DNA from: Paracoccaceae bacterium
GTDB lineage: Bacteria > Pseudomonadota > Alphaproteobacteria > Rhodobacterales > Rhodobacteraceae
DNA: 36,696 nt
Assembly (NCBI GenBank): GCA_030066855.1
Contig: JASJAU010000029.1
Coordinates: 1 to 36,696, forward strand
Direction: 5' to 3'
The number at the start of each line of letters is the position of its first letter. Positions within the stretch are counted from its first letter, which is position 1. Below the pieces are notes generated by a model. That model worked only from the letters and a program-made list of their open reading frames with translations, did not search any database and was not told the DNA's origin. Positions 7,231-15,028 of this stretch are shown piece by piece. The position numbers and the translations under genes were made by a program.

Positions 7231-8124
7231 ATGTGCGGCATCGTTGGCCTGTTTCTCAAGGATACATCGCTCGCGCCGGAGTTCGGAACGCTCATGGCGG
7301 CGATGCTGGCTCAGATGAGCGAGCGCGGTCCGGACAGCGCCGGGTTCGCGGTCTATTCTCAAACGCGTGACGGCGGTTCCGTGACCCTTCGCGTCAAGAC
7401 TCCTGAGACCGATCTTCCCGACCTCGACATTGCCGTTGGCGAGGTGATTGGCGCGCCGGTTTCGATGGAGGTTCGGGCGAACCATGCGGTGTTGAGCATG
7501 CCCGCTGACAAGGTCGAGGCCGCGCGCGCCGCCATGAGCCGCCTGCGACCCGACGCTTCGATCATGTCCTGGGGCGATGCGATCGAGATCTTCAAGGAAG
7601 TCGGCCAACCTAGGGACGTGACCGCGCGTTTCGATCTGGCGTCTATGGAAGGCACGCATGGGATCGGTCACACGCGCATGGCGACCGAGTCCGCCGTGAC
7701 CACCATGGGGTCGCATCCGTTCTCGACCGGCAAGGATCAATGCCTCGTCCACAACGGCTCGCTTTCGAACCACAACGCGCTTCGGCGGAAACTGGTCCGA
7801 GAGGGACTGACTTTCGAGACCGAGAACGACAGCGAGGTCGCGGCGGCCTATCTGACCTGGCGCATGGGGCAGGGGGCGAGTTTGGGGGAGGCTTTGGAAC
7901 AAGGCCTAGAGGACCTCGACGGTTTCTACACCTTTGTCGTCGGCACCAAGGACGGCTTTGGCGTTTTGCGCGACCCCATCGCCTGCAAGCCGGCGGTGCT
8001 GGCCGAGACGGATCGCTATGTCGCCTTCGGGTCGGAATACCGGGCGCTCGCCGGATTGCCAGGAATTGCCGACGCGCAGGTTTGGGAGCCTGAGCCCGCC
8101 ACAACCTATTTCTGGAGCCGGTGA
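7231..8124 (+). CDS. glxB: class II glutamine amidotransferase subunit GlxB / MgsA
   Basis: A 297-residue Ntn-type glutamine amidotransferase. The start is fixed at ATG 7231 because the next codon is Cys2 ('MCGIVGLF'), the nucleophile exposed when Met is removed. AGAGGGG is 6 bases upstream. Other conserved pieces are 'RGPDSAG', 'GHTRMATES', 'VHNGSLSNHN' and 'ENDSEVAAAYL'. In N-methylglutamate synthase this subunit (MgsA) pairs with GXGXG and FMN subunits and corresponds to the amidotransferase part of glutamate synthase, producing ammonia in the cytoplasm or acting on an amide such as gamma-glutamylmethylamide. The active site looks intact. It overlaps the next gene by one base (TGATG), so the subunits are probably made in equal amounts. 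Confidence 0.9.
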   Translation: MCGIVGLFLKDTSLAPEFGTLMAAMLAQMSERGPDSAGFAVYSQTRDGGSVTLRVKTPETDLPDLDIAVGEVIGAPVSMEVRANHAVLSMPADKVEAARAAMSRLRPDASIMSWGDAIEIFKEVGQPRDVTARFDLASMEGTHGIGHTRMATESAVTTMGSHPFSTGKDQCLVHNGSLSNHNALRRKLVREGLTFETENDSEVAAAYLTWRMGQGASLGEALEQGLEDLDGFYTFVVGTKDGFGVLRDPIACKPAVLAETDRYVAFGSEYRALAGLPGIADAQVWEPEPATTYFWSR

Positions 8125-8807
8125 TGGAACGCTATGACCTCGCGACGGGCTCGCTTCGCGAAATGAACGCGCAGCTGCAGGCGGTAGCGCCAGGAGAGAA
8201 CCTGACAGCCTGGGAGATTCTCAACCCTGACGGGCGCCATGCGATTGCGGTCGGACTCGATGCGCCCATAGAGGTGCGCGTCATGGGACCCACAGGTTAC
8301 TACTGTTCGGGTATGAACCAGCAGGCGACCGTGCGCATTCGCGGCAACGCCGGACCGGGCGTCGCCGAGAACATGATGTCTGGCAAGGTGATCGTCGAAG
8401 GGGACGCGAGCCAATACGCTGGCGCGACGGGGCGCGGCGGGCTTCTGGCAATCAAAGGCAACGCCTCTTCCCGCTGCGGGATCTCGATGAAAGGCATCGA
8501 CATCGTGGTCGGCGGAAGCGTCGGGCATATGTCCTGCTTCATGGGTCAAAAGGGCAATCTGGTGGTCTGCGGCGACGCGGGCGAGGCGCTGGGCGACTCG
8601 CTCTACGAGGCGCGTGTTTTTGTGCGCGGCTCGGTGAAATCGCTCGGCGCTGACTGCGTCGAAAAAGAAATGCGGCCCGAACACCTGGCGGCGCTGGAAA
8701 ACCTGCTTGAGAGCGCGGAAATCGACACGGATCCCGCCGATTTCCGCCGTTACGGCTCAGCCCGGCGCTTATACAATTTCGACATCGACAATGCCGGAGC
8801 CTACTGA
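8124..8807 (+). CDS. glxC: GXGXG-domain subunit GlxC / MgsB
   Basis: A 227-residue protein corresponding to the C-terminal beta-helix (GXGXG) domain of glutamate synthase. It shows repeated Gly-containing strands such as 'VRIRGNAGPGVAENMMSGKV', 'IVEGDASQYAGATGRGG', 'AIKGNASSRCGISMKG' and 'VVGGSVGHMSCFMGQKGN'. The domain is structural and helps shape the tunnel between the amidotransferase and synthase sites. ATG 8124 overlaps the glxB stop by one base and has GGAG 6 bases upstream; the GTG three bases earlier is an unlikely alternative. The gene lies between the other two subunits, as in known mgsABC operons. Confidence 0.88.
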   Translation: MERYDLATGSLREMNAQLQAVAPGENLTAWEILNPDGRHAIAVGLDAPIEVRVMGPTGYYCSGMNQQATVRIRGNAGPGVAENMMSGKVIVEGDASQYAGATGRGGLLAIKGNASSRCGISMKGIDIVVGGSVGHMSCFMGQKGNLVVCGDAGEALGDSLYEARVFVRGSVKSLGADCVEKEMRPEHLAALENLLESAEIDTDPADFRRYGSARRLYNFDIDNAGAY

Positions 8808-8809
8808 TC

Positions 8810-10153
8810 ATGCCGATGGACCATCACAAACCGAACATTCCGGCCACGCCACCGCGCCAGAGCTGGACGTTCAGTCAGGATGTGAATGCCGAGATACGCA
8901 GAGCGGCCGCAACCGGGATCTACGACATCCGGGGCGGCGGCGCGAAGCGGCGGGTGCCGCATTTCGACGACCTTCTGTTCCTTGGCGCCTCGATCAGCCG
9001 CTATCCGCTGGAAGGCTACCGCGAGCGCTGCGATACCAACGTCACCATCGGCGCGCGGTTCGCGAAAAAGCCCATCGAGCTTGAAATCCCGATCACGATC
9101 GCGGGCATGTCCTTCGGCTCTTTGTCCGGAGCGGCAAAGGAGGCCTTGGGCCGGGGCGCGTCGCTGGCCGGGACGTCGACGACGACGGGCGACGGCGGCA
9201 TGACACCGGAGGAGCGGGGCCACTCGAAACTTCTTGTCTATCAGTACCTTCCGTCGCGCTACGGCATGAACCCGGACGATCTGCGCAAGGCGGACGCAAT
9301 TGAGATTGTTGTGGGGCAGGGCGCGAAACCCGGCGGCGGCGGGATGCTTCTTGGCCAGAAGATTTCCGACCGCGTGGCCGAGATGCGCGATCTGCCCATG
9401 GGCATCGACCAACGCTCGGCTTGCCGTCACCCGGACTGGACCGGGCCGGACGATATGGAAATCAAAATCCTCGAGCTTCGCGAGATCACCGGCTGGGAGA
9501 AGCCGATCTATGTGAAGATTGGCGGCGCCAGGCCGTACTATGACACCGCGCTCGCCGTGAAGGCCGGGGCGGACGCTATCGTTCTCGACGGGATGCAGGG
9601 CGGGACGGCGGCGACCCAGGATGTATTTATCGAGCATGTCGGCATGCCGACGCTCGCCTGTCTGAGGCCGGCGGTTCAGGCTCTTCAGGATCTGGGCATG
9701 CACCGCGAGGTCCAGTTGATCGTCTCCGGTGGCATCCGCACCGGCGCCGATGTGGCCAAGGCGCTGGCGCTGGGCGCGGACGCGGTGTCCATCGGCACGG
9801 CGGCGCTGGTCGCGCTTGGGGACAACGACCCGAAGTGGGAAGACGAGTATCAAAAGCTCGGTACCACCGCCGGCGCTTATGACGACTGGCACGAGGGGCT
9901 GGACCCCGCCGGGATCACCACCCAGGTGCCCGAGCTGGAAGCGCGGCTCGATCCGATCGAAGGCGGACGGCGGCTTCGGAATTACCTCAAAACCATGACG
10001 CTTGAGGCGCAGACGCTCGCCCGCGCATGTGGCAAAAGCCATCTGCACAAATTGGAACCCGAAGACCTCTGCGCGCTGACCATGGAGGCCGCCGCAATGG
10101 CCCAAGTACCGCTTGCAGGCACCGAGTGGATTCCGGGAAAAAATGGTTTCTGA
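8810..10153 (+). CDS. glxD: FMN-binding glutamate-synthase-like subunit GlxD / MgsC, iron-sulfur ligands missing
   Basis: A 447-residue homologue of the FMN domain of glutamate synthase. Typical pieces are 'GMSFGSLSGAAKEALGRGA' (about 100), 'GQGAKPGGGGMLLGQKI' (about 168), 'AGADAIVLDGMQGGTAATQD' (about 255) and 'IVSGGIRTGADVAKALALGA'. In N-methylglutamate synthase this subunit joins the amine to the glutamate skeleton. From memory, relatives have a C-x2-C-x4-C iron-sulfur motif just before 'GITTQ'. Here that stretch (from residue 355) reads GAYDDWHEGLDPAG, with Tyr357, Trp360 and Asp365 at the cysteine positions, and the protein has no other cysteine cluster. It may therefore work without the 3Fe-4S centre. 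The gene is tightly linked to glxC (2 bases apart) and glnT. Confidence 0.85.
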   Translation: MPMDHHKPNIPATPPRQSWTFSQDVNAEIRRAAATGIYDIRGGGAKRRVPHFDDLLFLGASISRYPLEGYRERCDTNVTIGARFAKKPIELEIPITIAGMSFGSLSGAAKEALGRGASLAGTSTTTGDGGMTPEERGHSKLLVYQYLPSRYGMNPDDLRKADAIEIVVGQGAKPGGGGMLLGQKISDRVAEMRDLPMGIDQRSACRHPDWTGPDDMEIKILELREITGWEKPIYVKIGGARPYYDTALAVKAGADAIVLDGMQGGTAATQDVFIEHVGMPTLACLRPAVQALQDLGMHREVQLIVSGGIRTGADVAKALALGADAVSIGTAALVALGDNDPKWEDEYQKLGTTAGAYDDWHEGLDPAGITTQVPELEARLDPIEGGRRLRNYLKTMTLEAQTLARACGKSHLHKLEPEDLCALTMEAAAMAQVPLAGTEWIPGKNGF

Positions 10154-10171
10154 TCAGGGAGATGATGAGAG

Positions 10172-11476
10172 ATGACTACTGACCTTTCTGCCTTCGCGAA
10201 AGATAATGGCGTGAAATTCTTCATGGTCTCCTATACCGATCTGTTCGGGTCGCAGCGGGCCAAGCTGGTGCCGGCCCAGGCGATTGCGGACATGCAGGAG
10301 GACGGCGCGGGGTTCGCGGCCTTCGCGAGCTGGCTCGACAGCTCCCCGGCCGACCCCGACATGCTCGCGGTTCCTGACCCGGCGACCGTGGTGCAGCTTC
10401 CCTGGAAGCCTGAGGTGGCCTGGGTCGCCTCGACCTGCATGATGGAGGGCGAGATCGTCGCGCAGGCGCCGCGCAATGTTCTGGCGGCGCAGGTGGCCAA
10501 AGCGAAAGAACGCGGGCTGACCGTCAAGACCGGGGTCGAGGCCGAGTTCTTTCTCCTTTTGCCCGACGGTTCGGACATCTCCGATCCCGCCGATACCGCG
10601 GAGAAACCCTGCTACGATCAGCAGGCCGTGATGCGCCGGTATGACGTCATCGCAGAAATCTGCGGCTACATGCTCGATCTGGGATGGGGGCCGTATCAGA
10701 ACGACCATGAGGATGCGAACGGGCAGTTCGAGATGAACTGGCACTACGCCGACGCGATGACCACGGCGGACCGGCATTCATTCTTCAAATTCATGGTCAA
10801 GTCGGTGGCTGAAAAGCACGGTCTCAGGGCGACGTTCATGCCCAAGCCCTTGGCGCACCTGACGGGGAACGGGTGCCACACCCATATCTCGGTCTGGAGG
10901 GAAGACGGGACGAACGCTTTCGCGGATGACGGCGACGAGATGGGACTTTCGGCAGAGGGCTATCACTTCCTTGGCGGCATCATGAAACACGCGCAGGGCA
11001 TGACGGCGATCACCAACCCGACCGTTAACAGCTACAAGCGATTGAACGGCGCGATGACTCGGTCGGGGGCCACATGGTCGCCTAACACGGTGACCTGGTC
11101 GGGCAACAACCGGACGCACATGGTGCGCGTGCCCGATGCGGGCCGGTTCGAGTTGCGGCTGCCGGACGGAGCGGCGAACCCGTATCTTCTGCAGGCGGCG
11201 ATCATCGCCGCCGGCCTCGACGGGCTGGATGCCAAGGCCGATCCGGGCAAGCGGCGGGACAACGATATGTACGCAGAACCTGAAAAGGCGCGGGGCGCGC
11301 CGGTGCTGCCTTTGAACATGCTCGATGCGCTGCGGGCGTTCGAGAAGGACAAGTCGCTGAAGGCCGCGTTGGGGGATGAGATGTCGACTGCGTTCCTCAA
11401 GCTCAAATACGCCGAGTGGAAAGACTTCAAAGCTCATCTCTCCGAGTGGGAGAAGGCCAACACGCTCGACATCTGA
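10172..11476 (+). CDS. glnT: type III glutamine synthetase-like ligase (GlnT) / gamma-glutamylmethylamide synthetase (GmaS) homologue
   Basis: A 434-residue glutamine-synthetase-superfamily ligase. Visible motifs are 'DLFGSQRAKLVP' near the N-terminus, the metal-binding 'VEAEFFLL', 'DHEDANGQFEMNW', the ATP-side 'NGCHTHISVW', 'NPTVNSYKRLNG', 'NRTHMVRVP' and 'RFELRLPDG'. It should use ATP to join glutamate to ammonia (GlnT) or methylamine (GmaS). The two are close relatives and I cannot separate them by eye, but overall it looks very like Rhodobacterales GmaS. It follows glxD by 18 bases and is the last gene of the cluster. GmaS next to MgsABC is the hallmark of the N-methylglutamate pathway; MgdABCD is not present here. 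Confidence 0.88.
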   Translation: MTTDLSAFAKDNGVKFFMVSYTDLFGSQRAKLVPAQAIADMQEDGAGFAAFASWLDSSPADPDMLAVPDPATVVQLPWKPEVAWVASTCMMEGEIVAQAPRNVLAAQVAKAKERGLTVKTGVEAEFFLLLPDGSDISDPADTAEKPCYDQQAVMRRYDVIAEICGYMLDLGWGPYQNDHEDANGQFEMNWHYADAMTTADRHSFFKFMVKSVAEKHGLRATFMPKPLAHLTGNGCHTHISVWREDGTNAFADDGDEMGLSAEGYHFLGGIMKHAQGMTAITNPTVNSYKRLNGAMTRSGATWSPNTVTWSGNNRTHMVRVPDAGRFELRLPDGAANPYLLQAAIIAAGLDGLDAKADPGKRRDNDMYAEPEKARGAPVLPLNMLDALRAFEKDKSLKAALGDEMSTAFLKLKYAEWKDFKAHLSEWEKANTLDI

Positions 11477-11533
11477 CGCGCCACGTGACTCGAACTTTCG
11501 CGATCTTTGGGCATTCGCGCTAGGTCATCGGTC

Positions 11534-12820
11534 ATGTTGATTGCATCTCGCTTGATTGCATGCGCTCTAGCCGGCTTTTGCGCTTCGGCGACGATGGCTG
11601 CGGAAAACCGTTTGGACGCCGCAGTCGAATGGGTCCAGCGCGCCGTTGCCGACGCATGCCCCGCACCCGATCTGACCGGACTTGGCGCTCAGGCCGCGCT
11701 CCCCGGAAGCTGGCTCCTGGAGGAGACCCGCCTCCCCTCGGGCGCCGATCCACGCCGGATTACCGTCCGGCTCGTGCTGCCCAATACCGACGAGATCGTG
11801 CTGGAGCGCCGGCAGGCGGGAGGCCGGTTGCGCCAATTCGTCGTTTCCTATTGGTCGCCTGAGGGCGGCGAGCTGCGGCCCGTGCTTCAAGCCTTCGCCG
11901 ACGGATCCTGCGCGATCCGGTCTGGCCGGACCATTCGCGCGGAGGGCGAGGCATCCGTGTTCCTGGACCAGCTCGACGGCGATCTTCGAACGCTGCGCTG
12001 GTCCGAAACGCTTCAGGCGGCTTGGCCGCAAGGCCGCGATTCCGGTGGCGTGCGCGTCGGCCTGGTCGATTCCGGGCTGGCCTACGATCTTGAAGCCTTT
12101 AGCGATCGACTGGCGCGAGATGCTGAGGGAGCGCCCCTTGGGTACGACTACTGGGACTTGGACCCCTGGCCTTATGATGGCGACGTCTCTCGCGGCCCGT
12201 TCCTGCCCATCCGGCACGGGACGGCGGTCGCGTCAATACTCGTGCGGGAGGCGCCGGAGGCGGCGATCGTCCCCTTTCGCTATCCGCGTCCGGATATGTC
12301 GCGCATGGGCGCCTTGGTCGATCGCGCGGCGGCGTCGGGCGTCCGGATCCTCGCTATGCCGTTGGGGAGCAACCGGGCGGAGGATTGGACAGCGTTTTCC
12401 GAAGCCCTCCAGCGCCACGACATGCTGGTGATCGTTTCGGCAGGCAATGACGGCCGGAACATCGACGAAGCGCCCGTCTTTCCCGCCGCGCTGGACCTCG
12501 AGAACATCGTCACGGTCACATCTGCCGACGCCTTCGGGAAGCTGGCGCAGGGCTCGAACTGGGGCCCGACGAGCGTTGACATCATGCTCCCGGCGGAGAA
12601 CTTGGAAGCGCTGGATTTCCGTGGGGCGCGGGTAACGGCCTCAGGCTCTAGCTATGCCGTTCCGCGCCTTGCGGCGCTGGCCGCGCGCGTTCTGGCTGAT
12701 GAACCTGCGCTGACGGCGAAGGCCCTACGCCAGCGCATTTTCGCACGCGCCACGCCGTCGCCCTTCGAGCGCGAGGACGTGATTGCCGCGGGCTGGATAC
12801 CCGATCCGCTGGACGATTGA
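11534..12820 (+). CDS. secreted S8 (subtilisin-like) serine protease
   Basis: A 428-residue subtilase. Residues 1-22 form a signal peptide ending near 'ASATMAAEN', so it should act in the periplasm or outside the cell. The catalytic triad is Asp179 ('GLVDSGLA'), His228 ('IRHGTAVA') and Ser373 ('ASGSSYAVP'), with oxyanion Asn305 ('SAGND'). Residues 25-165 are a prodomain-like or accessory region without a recognised fold. ATG 11534 was chosen because the only earlier in-frame start is a TTG (11507) that would spoil the signal peptide. The gene is probably separate from the glnT cluster. Its stop codon lies 4 bases from that of a two-domain HtrA-like protease on the opposite strand. The target is unknown. 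Confidence 0.88.
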   Translation: MLIASRLIACALAGFCASATMAAENRLDAAVEWVQRAVADACPAPDLTGLGAQAALPGSWLLEETRLPSGADPRRITVRLVLPNTDEIVLERRQAGGRLRQFVVSYWSPEGGELRPVLQAFADGSCAIRSGRTIRAEGEASVFLDQLDGDLRTLRWSETLQAAWPQGRDSGGVRVGLVDSGLAYDLEAFSDRLARDAEGAPLGYDYWDLDPWPYDGDVSRGPFLPIRHGTAVASILVREAPEAAIVPFRYPRPDMSRMGALVDRAAASGVRILAMPLGSNRAEDWTAFSEALQRHDMLVIVSAGNDGRNIDEAPVFPAALDLENIVTVTSADAFGKLAQGSNWGPTSVDIMLPAENLEALDFRGARVTASGSSYAVPRLAALAARVLADEPALTAKALRQRIFARATPSPFEREDVIAAGWIPDPLDD

Positions 12821-12824
12821 GCGC

Positions 12825-14864
12825 CTAGTGCCGCACCGGCGCGGGCGGCGCTGCGTCGATAAACCTTCGCGCCGCTTGCGCCTGCAGCGGGTCGGCCTGC
12901 AGAAGCAGGCTGTAGGCCTCCTCCGCCAGCTCCGGCGCTCCGCCCCAAACCCCGGATTGGATACCAAAGCGCAGGGCCTGCGGGTCGTCCGGCGCCATAC
13001 CGATCAGCCACTGGGCGTGGGGCAGCATGACTTCGAACCGCCCGCCAAGCTGCAGCGAGACGAGGAGCGAAAGGCGGGCGTTGATGGAGTTCGGGACCTG
13101 TTCGGCGGCTTGCCCGTGGAGATCCGCGGCAGAATCGAACTCTCCCGCCTGCGCTAGGATCCGACCGGCTTCCAGCAACTGGCCGTGGTTCCGGGCTGCC
13201 GCGCAATCCGCCACGAGCGCGTTCAGCCCGCCTTCGTCAGGAACCATCGTTGCAGTGTCGATGGACGTCGCGCAGGCGGCGAAGGCGGCTCCAAGCGCCT
13301 GAGTAACGCTGGTCGCCTCGGTGTCCGCACGCCCGACGAGCAGGTCCTGGATGTCCTCGACCGGGATCGCCTCGAACCGCCCGTCGCCCCCGCCGACGGC
13401 GATACCCGCCAGCGCCCCGGTTGCATCCACCAGCGCGCCGCCGCTGACCCCCGGCTGCATGCGCGCCTTGACGTGGAGCCGCCCGAGAGGCGCGCCGGCG
13501 GCAGGATCGGCGATTTTCCCGCCGGGCTGGAAAACTCGGATCTCCTGCCGGGCGACGTCGGCGCCAATGGCATAGAAGGCGCCATCAGGATCCTCTGCCA
13601 AGGCCAGTTCGAATACGAGACCGTCGTCGGGAAGGCCGTCGACTTCCAACAGGGCCAGATCGCCCGTGTAACTCGACGCGATGACCCGGGCGCCGCGCGG
13701 GCCTTCTGGTGTATGAACAACCGCATCCTGTCTGTCGCCCACGACATGGCGGTTGGTGACAAGGAGGGTTGGAGCGATGCGGGTCGCGCTTCCCACAGGA
13801 TCGAAGCTCGACACCGGGAAGACCGCCTGACGCGCGATGCAGACCGGTGCGGGATGGGGGCAATCGCCCAGGACGTCGGGGGCGGCCCGTGCATCGTTGG
13901 CGGTGCCGGCGCCGTCGAAGCGAAGCGCGAGTGTCCGGCGCTCCCCGTCTCTACCCACTATGAGCGGCACGGGTCCGGCATTCAGATCCGCGACGGCAAG
14001 AGCTGCGGTGGCGTCGCGCGGGGTCCGGATCTCGCGCTGACCAATCCCGAGAATAAGATCGCCCGGCAGCACGTCAGCGGCCTCCGCCGCCCCTCCAGTC
14101 GCAACCGACCGCACCTCAGGCGCAGCGATCCGAGCGAGGCGGTCGCGGTCGGGCGGAGCAAGCGTCCAGCCCGGCGCTGGGTACGTCACCGACCCCTGCA
14201 GGGCGAGCGCATCCGCGACCCTGATCAGAAGTTCGGTCGACACTGCGAAATTAATGCCGATGTTGCCCTCGGCGCCGGATGCGAAGATGGCCGAGATCAT
14301 GCCAACCAACCGTCCTTCCCCATCCACCAGCGCCCCGCCCGAGCTTCCCGGATTGGCGGCGGCGTCGGTCTGGACGAAGTCCTCAACCGGGTTAAAGCCG
14401 GCATTTGTGACCTGAAGCGCCGAAATCACGCCACAAGTGATGGACGGCCCCAGACCATAGGCGTTTCCGATCGCGCAAACGGGGTCGGCGAGGTCCGGGT
14501 CGGGCGCGATCGCGATCGGTTCTAACGTCTCGCTGATTTCGAGAATGGCGATGTCAGTCGCCGCGTCCCGCCCGACCTCGCGGGTCGGAATAATCCGCCC
14601 GTCGGGGAGCCGCACGTCGATCCGCTCCGCCGGTTCGATGACGTGCCATGCGGTGACAATCAGGTTCGGGCGGATCGCCACCCCGCTGCCTTCGGGCGCG
14701 ACTCCCGGCGGCGCCCCGACGCCGCCCTGCGCGCGGCCGGGCCAGACAGGCAACACGGAGACCACTGAATCGAGCGCCTTGGCCGGCGAGGCGTTTGCGG
14801 GGGAAGCGGCCGCGAGCGCAAGCGCGATCAGAACGGGGATGAGGAATCGGGGCATAAGGTCCAT
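12825..14864 (-). CDS. periplasmic protein with two trypsin-like (HtrA-type) protease domains, a PDZ-like domain and a helical C-terminus
   Basis: A 679-residue protein with a signal peptide (1-25, 'LALAAASPANAS'). The first protease domain has His74 ('TAWHVIE'), Asp104 ('ATDIAILE') and Ser175 ('NPGSSGGAL'). Residues 240-315 look like a PDZ domain ('LPGDLILGIGQREIRTPRD'). A second protease domain has His373 ('TNRHVVG'), Asp402 ('TGDLALLE') and Ser474 ('QPGVSGGAL'). Residues 515-679 are Ala-rich helices that look TPR-like. Standard DegP/DegS proteins have one protease domain, so this arrangement is unusual, and both triads look complete. Start: ATG 14864 or ATG 14855, not resolved. The gene converges on the subtilase gene. 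Confidence 0.85.
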   Translation of the reverse strand: MDLMPRFLIPVLIALALAAASPANASPAKALDSVVSVLPVWPGRAQGGVGAPPGVAPEGSGVAIRPNLIVTAWHVIEPAERIDVRLPDGRIIPTREVGRDAATDIAILEISETLEPIAIAPDPDLADPVCAIGNAYGLGPSITCGVISALQVTNAGFNPVEDFVQTDAAANPGSSGGALVDGEGRLVGMISAIFASGAEGNIGINFAVSTELLIRVADALALQGSVTYPAPGWTLAPPDRDRLARIAAPEVRSVATGGAAEAADVLPGDLILGIGQREIRTPRDATAALAVADLNAGPVPLIVGRDGERRTLALRFDGAGTANDARAAPDVLGDCPHPAPVCIARQAVFPVSSFDPVGSATRIAPTLLVTNRHVVGDRQDAVVHTPEGPRGARVIASSYTGDLALLEVDGLPDDGLVFELALAEDPDGAFYAIGADVARQEIRVFQPGGKIADPAAGAPLGRLHVKARMQPGVSGGALVDATGALAGIAVGGGDGRFEAIPVEDIQDLLVGRADTEATSVTQALGAAFAACATSIDTATMVPDEGGLNALVADCAAARNHGQLLEAGRILAQAGEFDSAADLHGQAAEQVPNSINARLSLLVSLQLGGRFEVMLPHAQWLIGMAPDDPQALRFGIQSGVWGGAPELAEEAYSLLLQADPLQAQAARRFIDAAPPAPVRH

Positions 14865-15028
14865 CCGGCTGTTTCCGATTCAATCGGCGAGCGGTCTTAT
14901 AAGTCATGGTTCCGCTCGGCCAAATGGCAAGGCGGTCCCTCCAGAAAACCGCGACGTTGCGTACGGTCGACCTTTGTATACAAACGCGCTAGGGCACTCG
15001 CGAACTCCATGGGCCAAGGGCGATTACC
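14865..15028. promoter_or_regulatory. divergent promoter region between the tandem protease and icd
   Basis: This stretch between two divergently read genes must hold both promoters. A perfect 12-base palindrome TTTGTATACAAA (14973-14984) lies 45 bases upstream of the icd start; its TATACA could overlap a -10 element. TTGCGT (14957-14962) is a possible -35, but the spacing (14) is short. Palindromes of the TTGTATACAA type are typical sites for GntR-family regulators, so an operator is plausible (inference). Confidence 0.45.

Noticed and set aside
8801-10105. 434-residue open frame on the minus strand
   Set aside because: It lies wholly within glxD on the opposite strand, has no recognisable domain, and is rich in Arg/His/Pro as expected for the antisense of a GC-rich gene.
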